Shown in pieces: positions 49,687-61,293 of a DNA stretch of 64,000 nucleotides; the first letter of the stretch is position 1, and every line of letters begins with the position of its first letter. The notes beneath the pieces are model-generated. The model was given only the letters and a program-made list of their open reading frames with translations. It searched no databases and was not told the origin of the DNA. Source of the DNA: Dyella sp. AtDHG13 (GTDB lineage Bacteria > Pseudomonadota > Gammaproteobacteria > Xanthomonadales > Rhodanobacteraceae); NCBI RefSeq assembly GCF_003201105.1, contig NZ_QICJ01000002.1:248001-312000 (forward strand), read 5' to 3'. The translations under genes and the position numbers were made by a program.

Positions 49687-50957
49687 ACCGTCACCGCCCG
49701 GGAAAGCCAGTGGTCCAGCGTGCGCGCCTGCTCGACCTTGCTGTAGGCGCCGATGTCGCGGTGATCGATGCTGCCGGGCGACGCAAAGGCCCCGCGCAGG
49801 CTCAAGGCGCCCTGCGAACCCTGGCTCGTCAGCACGGTCTGCCCTGCCCGCGTCTCCGCGAGTATCGCCGTGGCCGCGTTGTGGATGCCCGAAACACAGA
49901 CCACGTCCGCACCGGCCGCAAGGTACTCAAATATCTTGCCGGTAGCGCAGCTGGCGCGGGAGCCGGTGAGCAACAGCAGCTTCTGGCAACGCTTCATCAA
50001 CTGCAGCGCCAGGCGGCGGTCGACCTGCCCAAGCACGGCCACCGGGAAGCGCGCCCGCTCGAGCAGCGCACGCTCGTCCTGCGTCAGTTCGCCCACGAAC
50101 ATCACGCATCGCTGGCTCGACGCTGCCGCATCATCGCCGTTCATCGCATCGATGAAATACGCCAGGCTCGTTGATGCGGAACTGTCGCTGGCGCCGATGC
50201 GGCCAAAGTGTCCGATCAACATCGCTCCCGCCGGGACCGTCGACGCCAGCAAGGCCTCGGCTTCGCGCCCGCGTTCGGCGTCGTGATCCAGTGCCGAGAA
50301 ATCGGCGGGATCGTAGCCGTTGGGAATCACCGCCACCGGCTTGTCGGGATAGCGCCGCTTGAAGTCGTCCACCAGCGGCCGGCTCACCGAGGTGATCAGG
50401 CCGCGCGTGCCCACCACCCTTCGCTCGATGATTTCCCGCACCAGCCGGGGAAGCCAGCCGGGCCTGCCGAGCGACTCGAAAACCAGTCCGTCCCTGAAAT
50501 CCTGCACACAGGCGATGTCATGCCGCGCGGAAAGGCTCGCCGCCGCAATCAACGAATCGACCGGCGAATACGTTCCAATGGCCACGGAATGCTCTCCCGC
50601 CTCCAGCCGCTCCCGGCACAACCGGTCGGCCTCGGACAGTGCCGTCACCAGCCACTGGCGCGATGGCTTTGAGTCGTTCGCCAGTGCGAAAGGCAGTGAG
50701 CGGATAAAGGCCGCCGCGAGTATTGGAATTGACGCCATGGCCGGCGATTCGCTCCCTACGCAATGCCCTGGCAGCGCGTAGACGCGGATGCCATCCCTGT
50801 CGCTCACCTCGGGCGGGTCTTGCTGCCCTGCGCGCGCGAAGACGAACACCCGGTACTTACCCTGGTCGAGATACTTCAGCAGCCCCTTGAAGCGCTGGGA
50901 CGCAATATTGTTGGATAAGTGATGTGCTGCAAAAACAAACAGGTTGATCTTGCTCAC
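49683..50957 (-). CDS. Glycosyltransferase (GT-B fold, group 1-like)
   Basis: The 424-residue protein has an N-terminal domain (FVFAAHHLSNNIASQRFKGLLKYL) and a C-terminal domain with VAVIPNGYDPADF, LIGHFGRIG and TGKIFEYLAAGADVVCVSG, which contains the donor-binding region of GT4-like enzymes. The start is a GTG at 50957 with GAGGG seven bases upstream; an upstream GTG at 50978 is possible. It overlaps wzy by ATGA. Donor and acceptor are unknown. Confidence 0.85.
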   Translation of the reverse strand: MSKINLFVFAAHHLSNNIASQRFKGLLKYLDQGKYRVFVFARAGQQDPPEVSDRDGIRVYALPGHCVGSESPAMASIPILAAAFIRSLPFALANDSKPSRQWLVTALSEADRLCRERLEAGEHSVAIGTYSPVDSLIAAASLSARHDIACVQDFRDGLVFESLGRPGWLPRLVREIIERRVVGTRGLITSVSRPLVDDFKRRYPDKPVAVIPNGYDPADFSALDHDAERGREAEALLASTVPAGAMLIGHFGRIGASDSSASTSLAYFIDAMNGDDAAASSQRCVMFVGELTQDERALLERARFPVAVLGQVDRRLALQLMKRCQKLLLLTGSRASCATGKIFEYLAAGADVVCVSGIHNAATAILAETRAGQTVLTSQGSQGALSLRGAFASPGSIDHRDIGAYSKVEQARTLDHWLSRAVTV

Positions 50958-51060
50958 ATGCTTGCCCTCGATCTGCACGAAGCGTCACGGCGGAGTGACG
51001 CTTCGTCCTTATGCGGCGCGTCGCTAGCACCGCACGATTGGGTTAGGCCAGCCATGGCAG

Positions 51061-52521
51061 TCATGAAACGGTCCCCGATCCCTTCCCGGGTTCGGCGGAT
51101 AGGAATTCGGACTTGATGGCGCCATGCAGCGAGCGGTACATGCCCATCCACTCCGCGCGGAAGCACCACATGACGACAGGCAACAAGGCGAGCCAGATCA
51201 GGCCGACATGCAATCGGCTATCCGGACCAAACGCCAGCGTTGCGATGGAAAGCAGCACGGCCAGAGTGACGAACACGTACAGCCGCGCGCGCGGAAAGGG
51301 ACGCCAGACGTGCGCGGAGGCTTCCGTCCTCGCCACGAAGAACGCAAGGAAGGCGACGGTATTGGCTGCCACCGCGCCAGCGGCACCATGCGCGGGCACG
51401 AGCCAAAGGCTACCGGCGACGTTCACCGCCAGCGCGGCGATGGTCGACCACATCGACAGCATGGATCGCCGCGTGATGCCGATGCCCACGCATGTGATTT
51501 CGGAAAGCGTATACAGCAGTGGCTGGCCGATGCTGCACAACATCATGTACTTCACCTGCGCGTAGTGCGCGGGCAGCACGAAATCCGTCAACCACGACAG
51601 GCAGCCCGTCAGCGTCCAGAGCGTGCACACCACGGCCAGCGCCTGGCGCGCGATGTCGTCCACGCGCCGCATGTCCACGCCGCCGGCCACCCATTTGTAG
51701 ACCATGGGCGCCCAGAGCACGGTAAAGATGGTCTGGAACACCACGCCCACGCCAGCAAAGCTCATGGACACCGAATAGATGGCCAACTCCGGAAGCGTGG
51801 ACAGGCTACGCAATGCCACCGAGCTGGTTGCATCCAGCCCCCAGTAGGCAACGCCGGCGAAGATGAGCGGCACGCCATAGCTCAGCAAGTGATTGACCTG
51901 TTCACGCGACACCGACGCGGACACTGCGGGAACCCAATGGCGCCACGTGTTCCAGCTATAGATGAACAGCACCGAGAGCAGCGACAGCAGGTACGCCACC
52001 TCGAGCCCACCAAATGACCGTTCGAATATCGGCAAGAGGAACACGCCCATCACCACCAGAAGAATGACCTTTGGCAAGATCTGGCTCAGGGAGAAGGCGA
52101 TGCCACGATCTTGCATGCGCAAAATGAGCGACAGGAATCGCGAGACGAAGCTTACGATCACGCAAGCGACGAGTATCCAGTAGTACGCCACGTGGCCCAC
52201 GCCGAACAGCCACTCGGCAATGCGCTCATCGAATGGAATGCTGATCAGCACGACCAGCATCATCAACAGAAAACCCGGCGTGAAACATGCCTTGAGCAGT
52301 GCGCCGCGGTCGCGCCATTCGTGATACTCGCGCACATAAGCGCGATCAAGACCGAGGTTGAATAGTAGTACGCCGAACGACACCGACACCTGAACCATGT
52401 TCAGTCGACCCACGTCTCTCGGCGGAAAAATCCATGCGATCGCGGGCACCGTCATCAACCCGAGCGCAGCACTCGCGATGGGCCCCATGGCGAACGCCAG
52501 GATGGTCTTGATGTTCACCAT
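51061..52521 (-). CDS. Wzx-type polysaccharide flippase
   Basis: The 486-residue protein of the MOP superfamily has about twelve to fourteen helices. It starts VNIKTILAFAMGPIASAALGLMTVPAIAWIFPPRDVGRLNMVQV, the usual Wzx N-terminal pattern, and continues with long hydrophobic stretches and short loops. It moves lipid-linked repeat units across the inner membrane. The ATG at 52521 gives a proper membrane start; the longer frame upstream is Arg-rich and overlaps the neighbouring gene. It pairs functionally with the Wzy-like gene. Confidence 0.9.
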   Translation of the reverse strand: MVNIKTILAFAMGPIASAALGLMTVPAIAWIFPPRDVGRLNMVQVSVSFGVLLFNLGLDRAYVREYHEWRDRGALLKACFTPGFLLMMLVVLISIPFDERIAEWLFGVGHVAYYWILVACVIVSFVSRFLSLILRMQDRGIAFSLSQILPKVILLVVMGVFLLPIFERSFGGLEVAYLLSLLSVLFIYSWNTWRHWVPAVSASVSREQVNHLLSYGVPLIFAGVAYWGLDATSSVALRSLSTLPELAIYSVSMSFAGVGVVFQTIFTVLWAPMVYKWVAGGVDMRRVDDIARQALAVVCTLWTLTGCLSWLTDFVLPAHYAQVKYMMLCSIGQPLLYTLSEITCVGIGITRRSMLSMWSTIAALAVNVAGSLWLVPAHGAAGAVAANTVAFLAFFVARTEASAHVWRPFPRARLYVFVTLAVLLSIATLAFGPDSRLHVGLIWLALLPVVMWCFRAEWMGMYRSLHGAIKSEFLSAEPGKGSGTVS

Positions 52522-52586
52522 GCGATGGCTCCAGTCGCGCCGGGTGACCACGCATCGGTATGTATTGGCGGCTCGAACGCGATCAT

Positions 52587-53828
52587 TCAGTTCGCTCCGA
52601 CGCTGAGTACATTGGCGACGAAGTCGCGGTAGTTTCTCGACGCATCGAATCGGCGTTCGATCACGCGTCGCGCGTTGGAGCGCAGGACCTGCCTGTCCTC
52701 TCCCAGAGCGACCCGCGCGATGGCCCGCGATATCTCGCGATCGTCCGGACTGCCGCTCATCAAGGCGCCACACTCATCGGATACAACATAGGAGATGCCG
52801 CCCACGTCGGGCGCCACCACGGGCACACCCGTGCTCATGGCCTCCATCATGGACACCGGCGTACCCTCGGACTCGCTGGTGTTGACGAGTACATCCACCG
52901 GAGCCTCCAGGAAGACGTTCTTGACGTCCTCATGCGGCACATAGCCGAGAAACTCGAAGGAGATGTTGGACAGGGGCCCGAGCCTGTTCGCTGCCAGCGC
53001 CTTGATCTCCTCGAGCAAGGGACCTCCGCCGACATGCGTCCATTTCGCCTGCACCTGCGGGTTCTCCCGGGCGAACATGGCCAGCCCGTCGACGATCCGC
53101 TCGAGATGCTTGACCGGCAGACAGAACGACACGGACACGATGTGGATGCGCCCCTCGGGACTCGGGCGCGAAAGCGCCTGTTCGAGCGGAACGCCGAGCG
53201 GAATCAGCTGCATCTTCTCCGCGGGTGCACCGTAGGTTGCCGCCATGTACGACGCCGCATGCGACGACAAGACGTAGATGCGGTCATAGGACTGGATGAA
53301 CTGCCGTTTGAGCGGCATGTACTCCCGGTATCGGCGGGGTTCGTACAAGTCCACGCCGTGCACGCGGGTCACTACTCGGCGCACGCGCCCCCTGGCCTTG
53401 GCCAGGATGGCCGCGTAGGACTGCGTGTCGTTCCAATAGCAGTAAGCCACGTCGATATCGCCGTTCCTGTCGGCGTATCGCGTCAACTGCCTGGCCTGTT
53501 GCAGCACCTTCGAGCTGTGAAGCAAGGCGCGCAAGGCGGTGCGCCAGCCCAGCTTCCCTTCCCTGCGCAAATGCCGCCACTCGCTGTGGAAGATGTCGTT
53601 GAACAGGGCTTCGATCACGGCGACCAGCCGTCCGAGCCATCGCCCGGACGTGAAGGCCGTATCGATGCTCATGCCGGGCGGCAGCGGGCGCGGCTCGCCG
53701 TTCGCCACGGCGGGCATCAGGGTGACGTGTGCATCCTTGTGCTCGGCCCAGTAGACGATTTCATCATCGATGAACTGCTCACCCGGCAAGTAGGGATAGG
53801 CATTGGTAAGGATCACTACCCTCATCAT
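52587..53828 (-). CDS. Glycosyltransferase family 4
   Basis: The 413-residue GT-B protein has VVILTNAYPYLPGEQFIDDEI at the N-terminus, TRVHGVDLYE in the middle, and the donor site IVSVSFCLPVKHLERIVDGLA...NTSESEGTPVSMMEAMSTGVPVVAPDVGGISYVV near the C-terminus. The E-x7-E pattern (ESEGTPVSMMEAMS) fits a retaining enzyme. The N-terminal PYLPGEQFIDDEI is seen in transferases of capsule loci. The ATG at 53828 overlaps the previous stop. Confidence 0.9.
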   Translation of the reverse strand: MMRVVILTNAYPYLPGEQFIDDEIVYWAEHKDAHVTLMPAVANGEPRPLPPGMSIDTAFTSGRWLGRLVAVIEALFNDIFHSEWRHLRREGKLGWRTALRALLHSSKVLQQARQLTRYADRNGDIDVAYCYWNDTQSYAAILAKARGRVRRVVTRVHGVDLYEPRRYREYMPLKRQFIQSYDRIYVLSSHAASYMAATYGAPAEKMQLIPLGVPLEQALSRPSPEGRIHIVSVSFCLPVKHLERIVDGLAMFARENPQVQAKWTHVGGGPLLEEIKALAANRLGPLSNISFEFLGYVPHEDVKNVFLEAPVDVLVNTSESEGTPVSMMEAMSTGVPVVAPDVGGISYVVSDECGALMSGSPDDREISRAIARVALGEDRQVLRSNARRVIERRFDASRNYRDFVANVLSVGAN

Positions 53829-54937
53829 GGGACGGCCACCTCCCCCATGAGGATGTCGACCATGCGACGCCGGTACGTGGCGTGGTCCAGGTCGAACGGG
53901 ACGCTCAGCTTGTAGCAATCCACCGAGGCAAGGCAGTTGGCCAGCACGGTGCGCCAGTTGGTCACCACGCTGTCCATGGTGAGCATGGCGCGGCGTCCCG
54001 TTGCCAGCGCGTTGTATTTTTCCCAGTACAGGTGGTCGTGAAATATGCTGTATTCGGCGCCCACCACGGCAACCGTCATCTCCACGGCGCTGCTCACATC
54101 GAGCGCCGACATGCGTATATCGGGTATACCCTCGCGCACCACGTAGTACAGCCGCGACGCTGGCGCCGCCAGCGGCTCGATTTCGCGATACAGGTGATCG
54201 GGCCGGATCTTCCTGCGTACGATCGCCGGATCGATCCAGTTTTTGACGCGGAAATGGGTCCGGTCGACCCAGCCGCGACCCTCCAAAATCAGGTCGCCGA
54301 GCTCGTTGCCGAAGCAGTCGTAACCGTAGATCTTCGGCCACGCCATGTTGGCGTAGACCATCGAACGCGACGACGGGGCGATCGACATGACGGCGATGTC
54401 GTCGCAGACGAAACCCACGCGTTCGTGACGGCGCATGGCGAGCATCGCCGCCGACTTGCCGGCGCCGCCCGTGCCGGCCAGCAGGAACGCCGCGCCATCC
54501 ACCGTCATGCACGATGCGTGGACAGGCGCGAGATCGTCGAAGAAATACGTGGATGGAACCAGCACGAACTCGTGCAGCAGCTGCTCGAAGTACTCCACGT
54601 CGGTTGCGTATTCCATGGACAGCAGCTTCTTGACGCGGTGCTTGATGCCGTCCCTCATCTTGAACACCGCATCGACCATCAGGCACCCGCTGGTCGACCA
54701 GCGCCAGGTCACGTCCACGGCCGGAAAGGAGGTCAGCATCCCGTCCTGCAGCGTTCGATGGAATCGGGGATTCACAGCCAGCGGCGTGTCCGACGAGACA
54801 TCGCGAGAGATGCAGATCTCGACCTGCGTCTCCAGGTCACCGGCGTCGGCATACAGCGCCAGGCACTCGGCCAGCCAGACCAGATGGTCCGCTTCCCCAC
54901 AAAAGGCATAGCACTTTCCGAAGATGAGCTTTTTCAT
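53825..54937 (-). CDS. HPr-kinase-like P-loop protein in the polysaccharide operon
   Basis: The 370-residue protein has Walker A AGTGGAGKS at residues 154-162 and a following CDDIAVMSI like the HprK region after the P-loop. HPr kinase/phosphatase relatives phosphorylate serine residues. The rest of the sequence (N-terminal 140 and C-terminal 200 residues) has no domain I recognise. Similar HprK-related proteins occur in exopolysaccharide and peptide-maturation loci, where their substrates are mostly unknown. It is overlapped by the downstream GT and lies 22 bp after the aminotransferase gene. Confidence 0.78.
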   Translation of the reverse strand: MKKLIFGKCYAFCGEADHLVWLAECLALYADAGDLETQVEICISRDVSSDTPLAVNPRFHRTLQDGMLTSFPAVDVTWRWSTSGCLMVDAVFKMRDGIKHRVKKLLSMEYATDVEYFEQLLHEFVLVPSTYFFDDLAPVHASCMTVDGAAFLLAGTGGAGKSAAMLAMRRHERVGFVCDDIAVMSIAPSSRSMVYANMAWPKIYGYDCFGNELGDLILEGRGWVDRTHFRVKNWIDPAIVRRKIRPDHLYREIEPLAAPASRLYYVVREGIPDIRMSALDVSSAVEMTVAVVGAEYSIFHDHLYWEKYNALATGRRAMLTMDSVVTNWRTVLANCLASVDCYKLSVPFDLDHATYRRRMVDILMGEVAVP

Positions 54938-54959
54938 ACGTCCGTCTCCGAACGCGGCG

Positions 54960-56050
54960 TCATCTTGAAACGCTCGATATCAGCGCATCAGCAATAAAGT
55001 CCTGCTGCGAGCGCTCGAGGTAGGGCGACATGGGCAGGCTGAGCACCTCGGCAGCCGCTTCGTCGCAACGGGGAAGCGGATCGTCGCCGTTCAACAGTGC
55101 GGGCTGCCTGTTCAACGGAATCGGATAGTGGACAGCCGTCGGCACGCCCGAGGCTTCCAGATGCTTGCGCACGGCATCCCGGTCGGAAACACGCACGGTG
55201 TACTGCGCCCATGCACTGACGTTGTGATCGTCGATGCTTGGCAGAACGACGCCTTCCACGTCTGCCAGGCGCTCCGCATACCGTTGCGCCACCTGCGAGC
55301 GCAGCTCCATCTCGCTGTCGAGAATGTCGAGCTTGTGCAGGAGAATCGCGGCCTGCATGGTATCCAGGCGGCTGTTCACGCCGATGCGCGCGTGGTGGTA
55401 ACGGCGATCCTGGCCGTGGCGCGCGATCTGCCTGGCCACTTTTTCGAGATCGGGATCGCTGGTGAATATCGCGCCGCCATCGCCATAGCATCCCAGGGGC
55501 TTGCTCGGGAAGAAGCTGGTACACGCGATGACGCTCAGGTTGCAGCTTTTCCTGCCCTTGTAGCTCGCGCCAAAGCTCTGCGCCGCGTCCTCGATGACGG
55601 CGATGCCATGCCGGCCGGCCACCTCATGGATCGCATCGAAGTCGGCGCACTGGCCATACAGCGATACGGCGATGATGGCCCTGGTGCGCGGAGTCACCAG
55701 GGATTCCAGCAAGCTCGCATCGAGGTTGTAGGTCCGCGGGTCTATATCCACGTAGACCGGCTTGGCGCCCAGCAGCACCACGACTTCCGCCGTGGAGATG
55801 TGCGTGAACCCGGGCACGATGACTTCATCGCCCGGCCCCACGCCGAGCGTCATCAGGGCCACCTGCAAGGCATCGGTGCCGTTGGCTACCGAAACGCAGA
55901 ACGTGGCCCCGCAGTAATCAGCCAGCCGCTTCTCAAGCTCGTCCACTTCCGGACCCAGGATGTACTGGCCGTGGGCCAGCACGCGGGCGATGCCGGCGTC
56001 GATGCGGTCCTTGATGCGCGCCTGCTGCTGCTTCAGATCGATGAAGTCGA

Positions 56051-56054
<4 letters not shown>
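54960..56054 (-). CDS. UDP-3-keto-GlcNAcA aminotransferase (WbpE/WlbC type)
   Basis: This 364-residue PLP enzyme of the DegT/DnrJ/EryC1/StrS family has [30 protein letters not shown], the cofactor Asp/Gln in [14 protein letters not shown], and the PLP lysine in [16 protein letters not shown]. In the Wbp/Wlb pathway this enzyme converts the 3-keto uronic acid made by WbpB to the 3-amino form, using glutamate. Its place directly after WbpB- and WbpD-like genes supports that step over other aminosugar transaminases. The ATG overlaps the wbpD-like stop. Confidence 0.9.
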
Positions 56055-57669
<1,615 letters not shown>

Positions 57670-57756
57670 CTACACGACTCCCTCGTCCGCGACACCTTCC
57701 ATCCATCGCATTCGAGGAAAGTCCCGCACGAGTCATTCGATGGATGGAAGTCACGT

Positions 57757-59967
57757 TCATGTACCCGTATCGCTCAGTTCGTAGTACGCATACGAGTAGT
57801 AGCCAGTACTGCGCTTCTCGACCGCGTTGAAGATGGCGCCCTTGATCACGACGCCGTCGTGCTCGAAACGCTGCTTGGCCACGGCGACCTCGCGTACCTG
57901 GTTGACGCCAAAACGAACCACCAGCAGGCCGGTGCCGCAGTGATGTCCGATGACGGAGGCATCCGTCGCCACCAGGATGGGCGGCGTATCGATGATCACG
58001 AGGTCATAGCGTGTCTTGAGGTGATTCACCAGCTCCGAGAACCGCGCATTCATCAGCAGCTCGGAAGGATTGGGGGGCACCTTGCCGCGCGGAAGGAAAT
58101 GCAGGTTCTCCAGCGACGGCACCGAGCGCACGGCGTCGGCCAGCTGCGCCTGCCCCGATATGACTTCGGAAAGTCCCACTTCAGGCCTGCCGCCAAGCAC
58201 CTTGTGCAGCGATCCCATGCGCATGTCGCCATCGATCAGCAGCACGCGCTGGCCGCTCTGCGTGATCACCGCCGCGAGGTTGGCCGCGACGAAGGTCTTG
58301 CCGGCATTCGGGCTCGCGCCGGAAATCATGAGCACGTTGTTCTTTGCTTCCAGGCGGGCGAAATGCAGGCTCGTCCGCAGGCTGCGCAAGGCTTCCGCCG
58401 CGAGATCCTTCGGTGCATCCACCACCAGCATGTGCTGCCTGCCGTCCCCGCGCGCGCGCCTGATCTGGAGCGAGCGCTCCCGGACACTGACGGGGATAGT
58501 GGCGTACACCGGCAATCCGATGCGTTCGATCACGGCTGGATCTTCGATGCCGCGATTCAGCGCCTCGCGCATGAACACGTAGAGCAGCGCCACCAGGCCG
58601 CCCAGCAAGGTTCCGCCCAGCAATACGAGCGTTCCCTTGGGCCAGATGGGGTCGGTCACGTCGACCGCGGCCTTGTCGATGATGCGGACATTACCCACCG
58701 TACCGGCGCGGGCGATATCCAGCTGCTGCGCCTGGTTGAGCAGGCCCGTGTAGGTATCGTTGGTCACCTGCACGTCGCGGTTGAGCTTCAGCAGTTCCTG
58801 CTGTGTGTCGGGGAGCCCGTTGACCTTCTTCTCGATGGCGGCCTTCTGCGCCTGCAGCTGGCCGATCTGCTGCATCAGCGACTTGTAGGCGGGATGCTGT
58901 GGCGTGAACTGACGTTGTATCTGCGCTTGCTGAAGTTGCAGCTGCTGCAGGTTCGTGTCGATCGAGACCGACTGATCCAGCAGGCTTTGCGTCTGCATGC
59001 TGACGTCCACCGAGTGCGCCTGGTTCTGGAACGCATTGAGTGCAGCGGTCGCCTTTTCCAGGTCACGGCGCACATTGGGCAGCTGCTCCCTGACGAACTT
59101 CAGGCTGCTCGCTGCCTCGGCGGAGTTCCGGTCAATGTCCTGGCGCACATAGAGCTCGCCCACCTGCTGCAGGAACTCCGCCGCCAGCGCTGCATTGGTA
59201 TTGCTGTAGGTCAGCTGTATGATGCCGGAGTCCTTGCCAAGCTCCGTCGTGGTGATGGCTTTCTGCAGCTTGTTGACGACGGTAAGTTCGCGGTGGCGAA
59301 TGACCTTGAAGCGCGTGCCCGGATTGGCCACCAGCGACCAAACCTGCGCGGATATGCCATGCGCCTGCGAGAACTGGCCCACCTTGCCCACCAGCAGGAC
59401 GTTATCGTCCTTGTCCTGGAGGATATAGACGCCGTTCTCCCCAGCCGTCAGCCGAAGCGGCTTGTCCAGCAACGCGTCGGGCACATCGAGCTGGAATATC
59501 TCCAGCTTCGATCCGCCCCAGTCGTAGCGCGACATGCCGAGCAATGGCGAAGCGAGCTTGCCTGGATTCTTGGACGCGAAATGACGCGCAAAGAATCCGC
59601 CGATCAACGGGAAGCGCGCCGGCGACGACTCGATCTTCAGGTTGAGCTTGTCGACGGCCGCACCCACGACCATGCGCGACGTGATGAGCGCCGATTCGGT
59701 GGTCGCCTGGGAGTCCGCCGCGCCCAGCGTCTGCGTCAACGCGCTCAGCCCGGGCAGGCTGGGCACCTTCTGCTCCACCTGCACTATCGATGTCGCTTGA
59801 TAGATGGGCGTGACGAGCATCACGTAGACGACGCTCAAGGCGATGAAGGCGAGGACGATGAAGGCGATTCGCCACCGGTAATCGCGCAGCGTCCCGAGCA
59901 CTTCGCGAAGATCGATTTCGTCTTCGCGCGACAATGGATCTTGGATGGTGGCCAGTTGTACGGTCAT
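57757..59967 (-). CDS. Wzc-like tyrosine autokinase and chain-length regulator
   Basis: The 736-residue inner-membrane protein controls polymer length and export with the Wza channel. It has a cytoplasmic N-terminus, TM1 at about 33-52, a periplasmic Wzz domain with coiled coil (about 260-400), TM2 at about 445-465, and a bacterial tyrosine kinase domain with Walker A SGASPNAGKT (549-558), A' VLLIDGDM (575-582) and Walker B LVIIDTPP (656-663). The Tyr-rich tail (TGYYSYAYYEL) is the autophosphorylation cluster. It lies next to the phosphatase gene wzb. Confidence 0.94.
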   Translation of the reverse strand: MTVQLATIQDPLSREDEIDLREVLGTLRDYRWRIAFIVLAFIALSVVYVMLVTPIYQATSIVQVEQKVPSLPGLSALTQTLGAADSQATTESALITSRMVVGAAVDKLNLKIESSPARFPLIGGFFARHFASKNPGKLASPLLGMSRYDWGGSKLEIFQLDVPDALLDKPLRLTAGENGVYILQDKDDNVLLVGKVGQFSQAHGISAQVWSLVANPGTRFKVIRHRELTVVNKLQKAITTTELGKDSGIIQLTYSNTNAALAAEFLQQVGELYVRQDIDRNSAEAASSLKFVREQLPNVRRDLEKATAALNAFQNQAHSVDVSMQTQSLLDQSVSIDTNLQQLQLQQAQIQRQFTPQHPAYKSLMQQIGQLQAQKAAIEKKVNGLPDTQQELLKLNRDVQVTNDTYTGLLNQAQQLDIARAGTVGNVRIIDKAAVDVTDPIWPKGTLVLLGGTLLGGLVALLYVFMREALNRGIEDPAVIERIGLPVYATIPVSVRERSLQIRRARGDGRQHMLVVDAPKDLAAEALRSLRTSLHFARLEAKNNVLMISGASPNAGKTFVAANLAAVITQSGQRVLLIDGDMRMGSLHKVLGGRPEVGLSEVISGQAQLADAVRSVPSLENLHFLPRGKVPPNPSELLMNARFSELVNHLKTRYDLVIIDTPPILVATDASVIGHHCGTGLLVVRFGVNQVREVAVAKQRFEHDGVVIKGAIFNAVEKRSTGYYSYAYYELSDTGT

Positions 59968-60003
59968 TTCGTTGCCTGGATTCTCACCAATGAAGGAAAG
60001 GGG

Positions 60004-60546
60004 TCATAGATAGCGCATCCAGCTTTCGACGCCACGGACGATCATCTCGTGGGTACGCTCGAATACTGGCCGCCTCCTGCGATATGGATCAGGAATGTCG
60101 CGCCCGTCAGTCCATTTGCCGAGCAGGTGAATCTTTCCGCGCGCCTCGGGAGCGAACTCCGTCATCTCATCGATGTGATTCTTCTCCATGCATATCACCA
60201 GGTCCGCTCCCAACAACATCGAGGTAACAAGCTGGTGGGCGCGATGAGTCGATCCATCGACGCCGTCTTTTTCGCTGAGAAGTTGCATCGCCGTCGCATC
60301 CATAGGGCTCCCGACGACAGCGTTGAGTCCGGCGCTGCTCACCTCGAGGCCACGCATATTCGTGCGACGCTGGAACAGGTATTGGGCCGTAGGGCTGCGG
60401 CAAATATTGCCTCTGCACACGATCAATATCCGTCTAAACACAGTTTTTTTGGGCTCCCGTTCAAGGTCGACCGACACCAACGATGCCAGCCATAAGCCCC
60501 CCTGTTTTGATGTGGGACGTTCCGACTTGCGGAGCCCCTGAAGCAT
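60004..60546 (-). CDS. Low-molecular-weight protein-tyrosine phosphatase (Wzb-like)
   Basis: This 180-residue phosphatase is expected to dephosphorylate the Wzc tail. The active-site loop is CRGNICRS (Cys44, Arg50), and the general-acid aspartate is in IPDPYRRRRP. It has an unusual N-terminal extension of about 35 residues compared with Wzb of E. coli, where the catalytic loop starts near residue 9. The ATG at 60546 is supported by AGG five bases upstream; an internal GTG just before the domain lacks a ribosome site. It is the first gene of the - strand operon. Confidence 0.9.
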   Translation of the reverse strand: MLQGLRKSERPTSKQGGLWLASLVSVDLEREPKKTVFRRILIVCRGNICRSPTAQYLFQRRTNMRGLEVSSAGLNAVVGSPMDATAMQLLSEKDGVDGSTHRAHQLVTSMLLGADLVICMEKNHIDEMTEFAPEARGKIHLLGKWTDGRDIPDPYRRRRPVFERTHEMIVRGVESWMRYL

Positions 60547-61293
60547 AGCCACCTGTTGTTGCGATCGGATGATCAGCAGGCGGAACAGCGTGTCGAGCAG
60601 AGATACTTAACTACGATTTCAACCTTGAACCGAGGCGGAACGGATCAGGGAAGATTCGCGTGGATAGCTGCCGCTCGATGCGTGATACGCGTTTGCGCTG
60701 ATGCCTTGTTCATGCTGAATTTCAGGCTTTTCTTCGCAAAGGCTGACGTGATGCGAAGAACCAAGCACATTCATCGCGAACGTGAACAACGAGGATTAGT
60801 CGACTACCGCTACTCTCGTTCATTCTTCCTGATGGGATCACAGAAGGCGCACCAACCTTGGCTTATGGATTGCCGGCCATTCGCCGAAACTTGCACGAAC
60901 CGTTCTCCATGACTTCGCTTCGTCATGGAGCCTCGACATTTCCATAAGGTTGTATCGACGCGTTCACCACGCCTGATGGTCGAGGCGCGCTAATGAGTTC
61001 GTCAGAACGGTTGGCGAAACCGGTTAATAGGCCACCAATGGGCCAGAAATGCCCGGGTTTCCAACACACAAATGAGAGAACGAGGCGATTCCATCGAATA
61101 TGAATGGACGTCCATACGTTCGCGCAACGCCGCATATGGTGAATGCAGCATGAGCCGTTCATTTGCCATCGCGATCATGGCCAGGCATGAAGCTTACGGC
61201 GACCTGCACAAACGTGAACGAGGAAGTCCTGCCGATGGTGGTTCGTCACGAAGCGACGCCCACTCAGCGGCCGCAGGCGCTTAGGTGAAGGGT
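60547..61293. other. Gene-free region upstream of the wzb-wzc operon
   Basis: I found no convincing gene in this 747-bp stretch. Frames present are short and have no family resemblance, and the base composition is lower in GC than the genes. It separates the formyltransferase operon from the wzb operon, both on the - strand, so it should hold the wzb promoter and any operator sites. A 9-bp perfect stem at 60905-60913 with 60922-60930 has an 8-nt loop but no T-tract. Confidence 0.5.

Noticed and set aside
45321-54937. A lasso-peptide cluster, suggested by an asparagine-synthase-like protein and an HPr-kinase-like protein
   Set aside because: There is no precursor peptide, PqqD-like protein or transglutaminase-like protease; the neighbours are all polysaccharide genes.
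60556-60912. A 118-codon + strand frame in the region upstream of wzb
   Set aside because: It has no ribosome site, no family resemblance and mixed composition; it was treated as part of the non-coding region.
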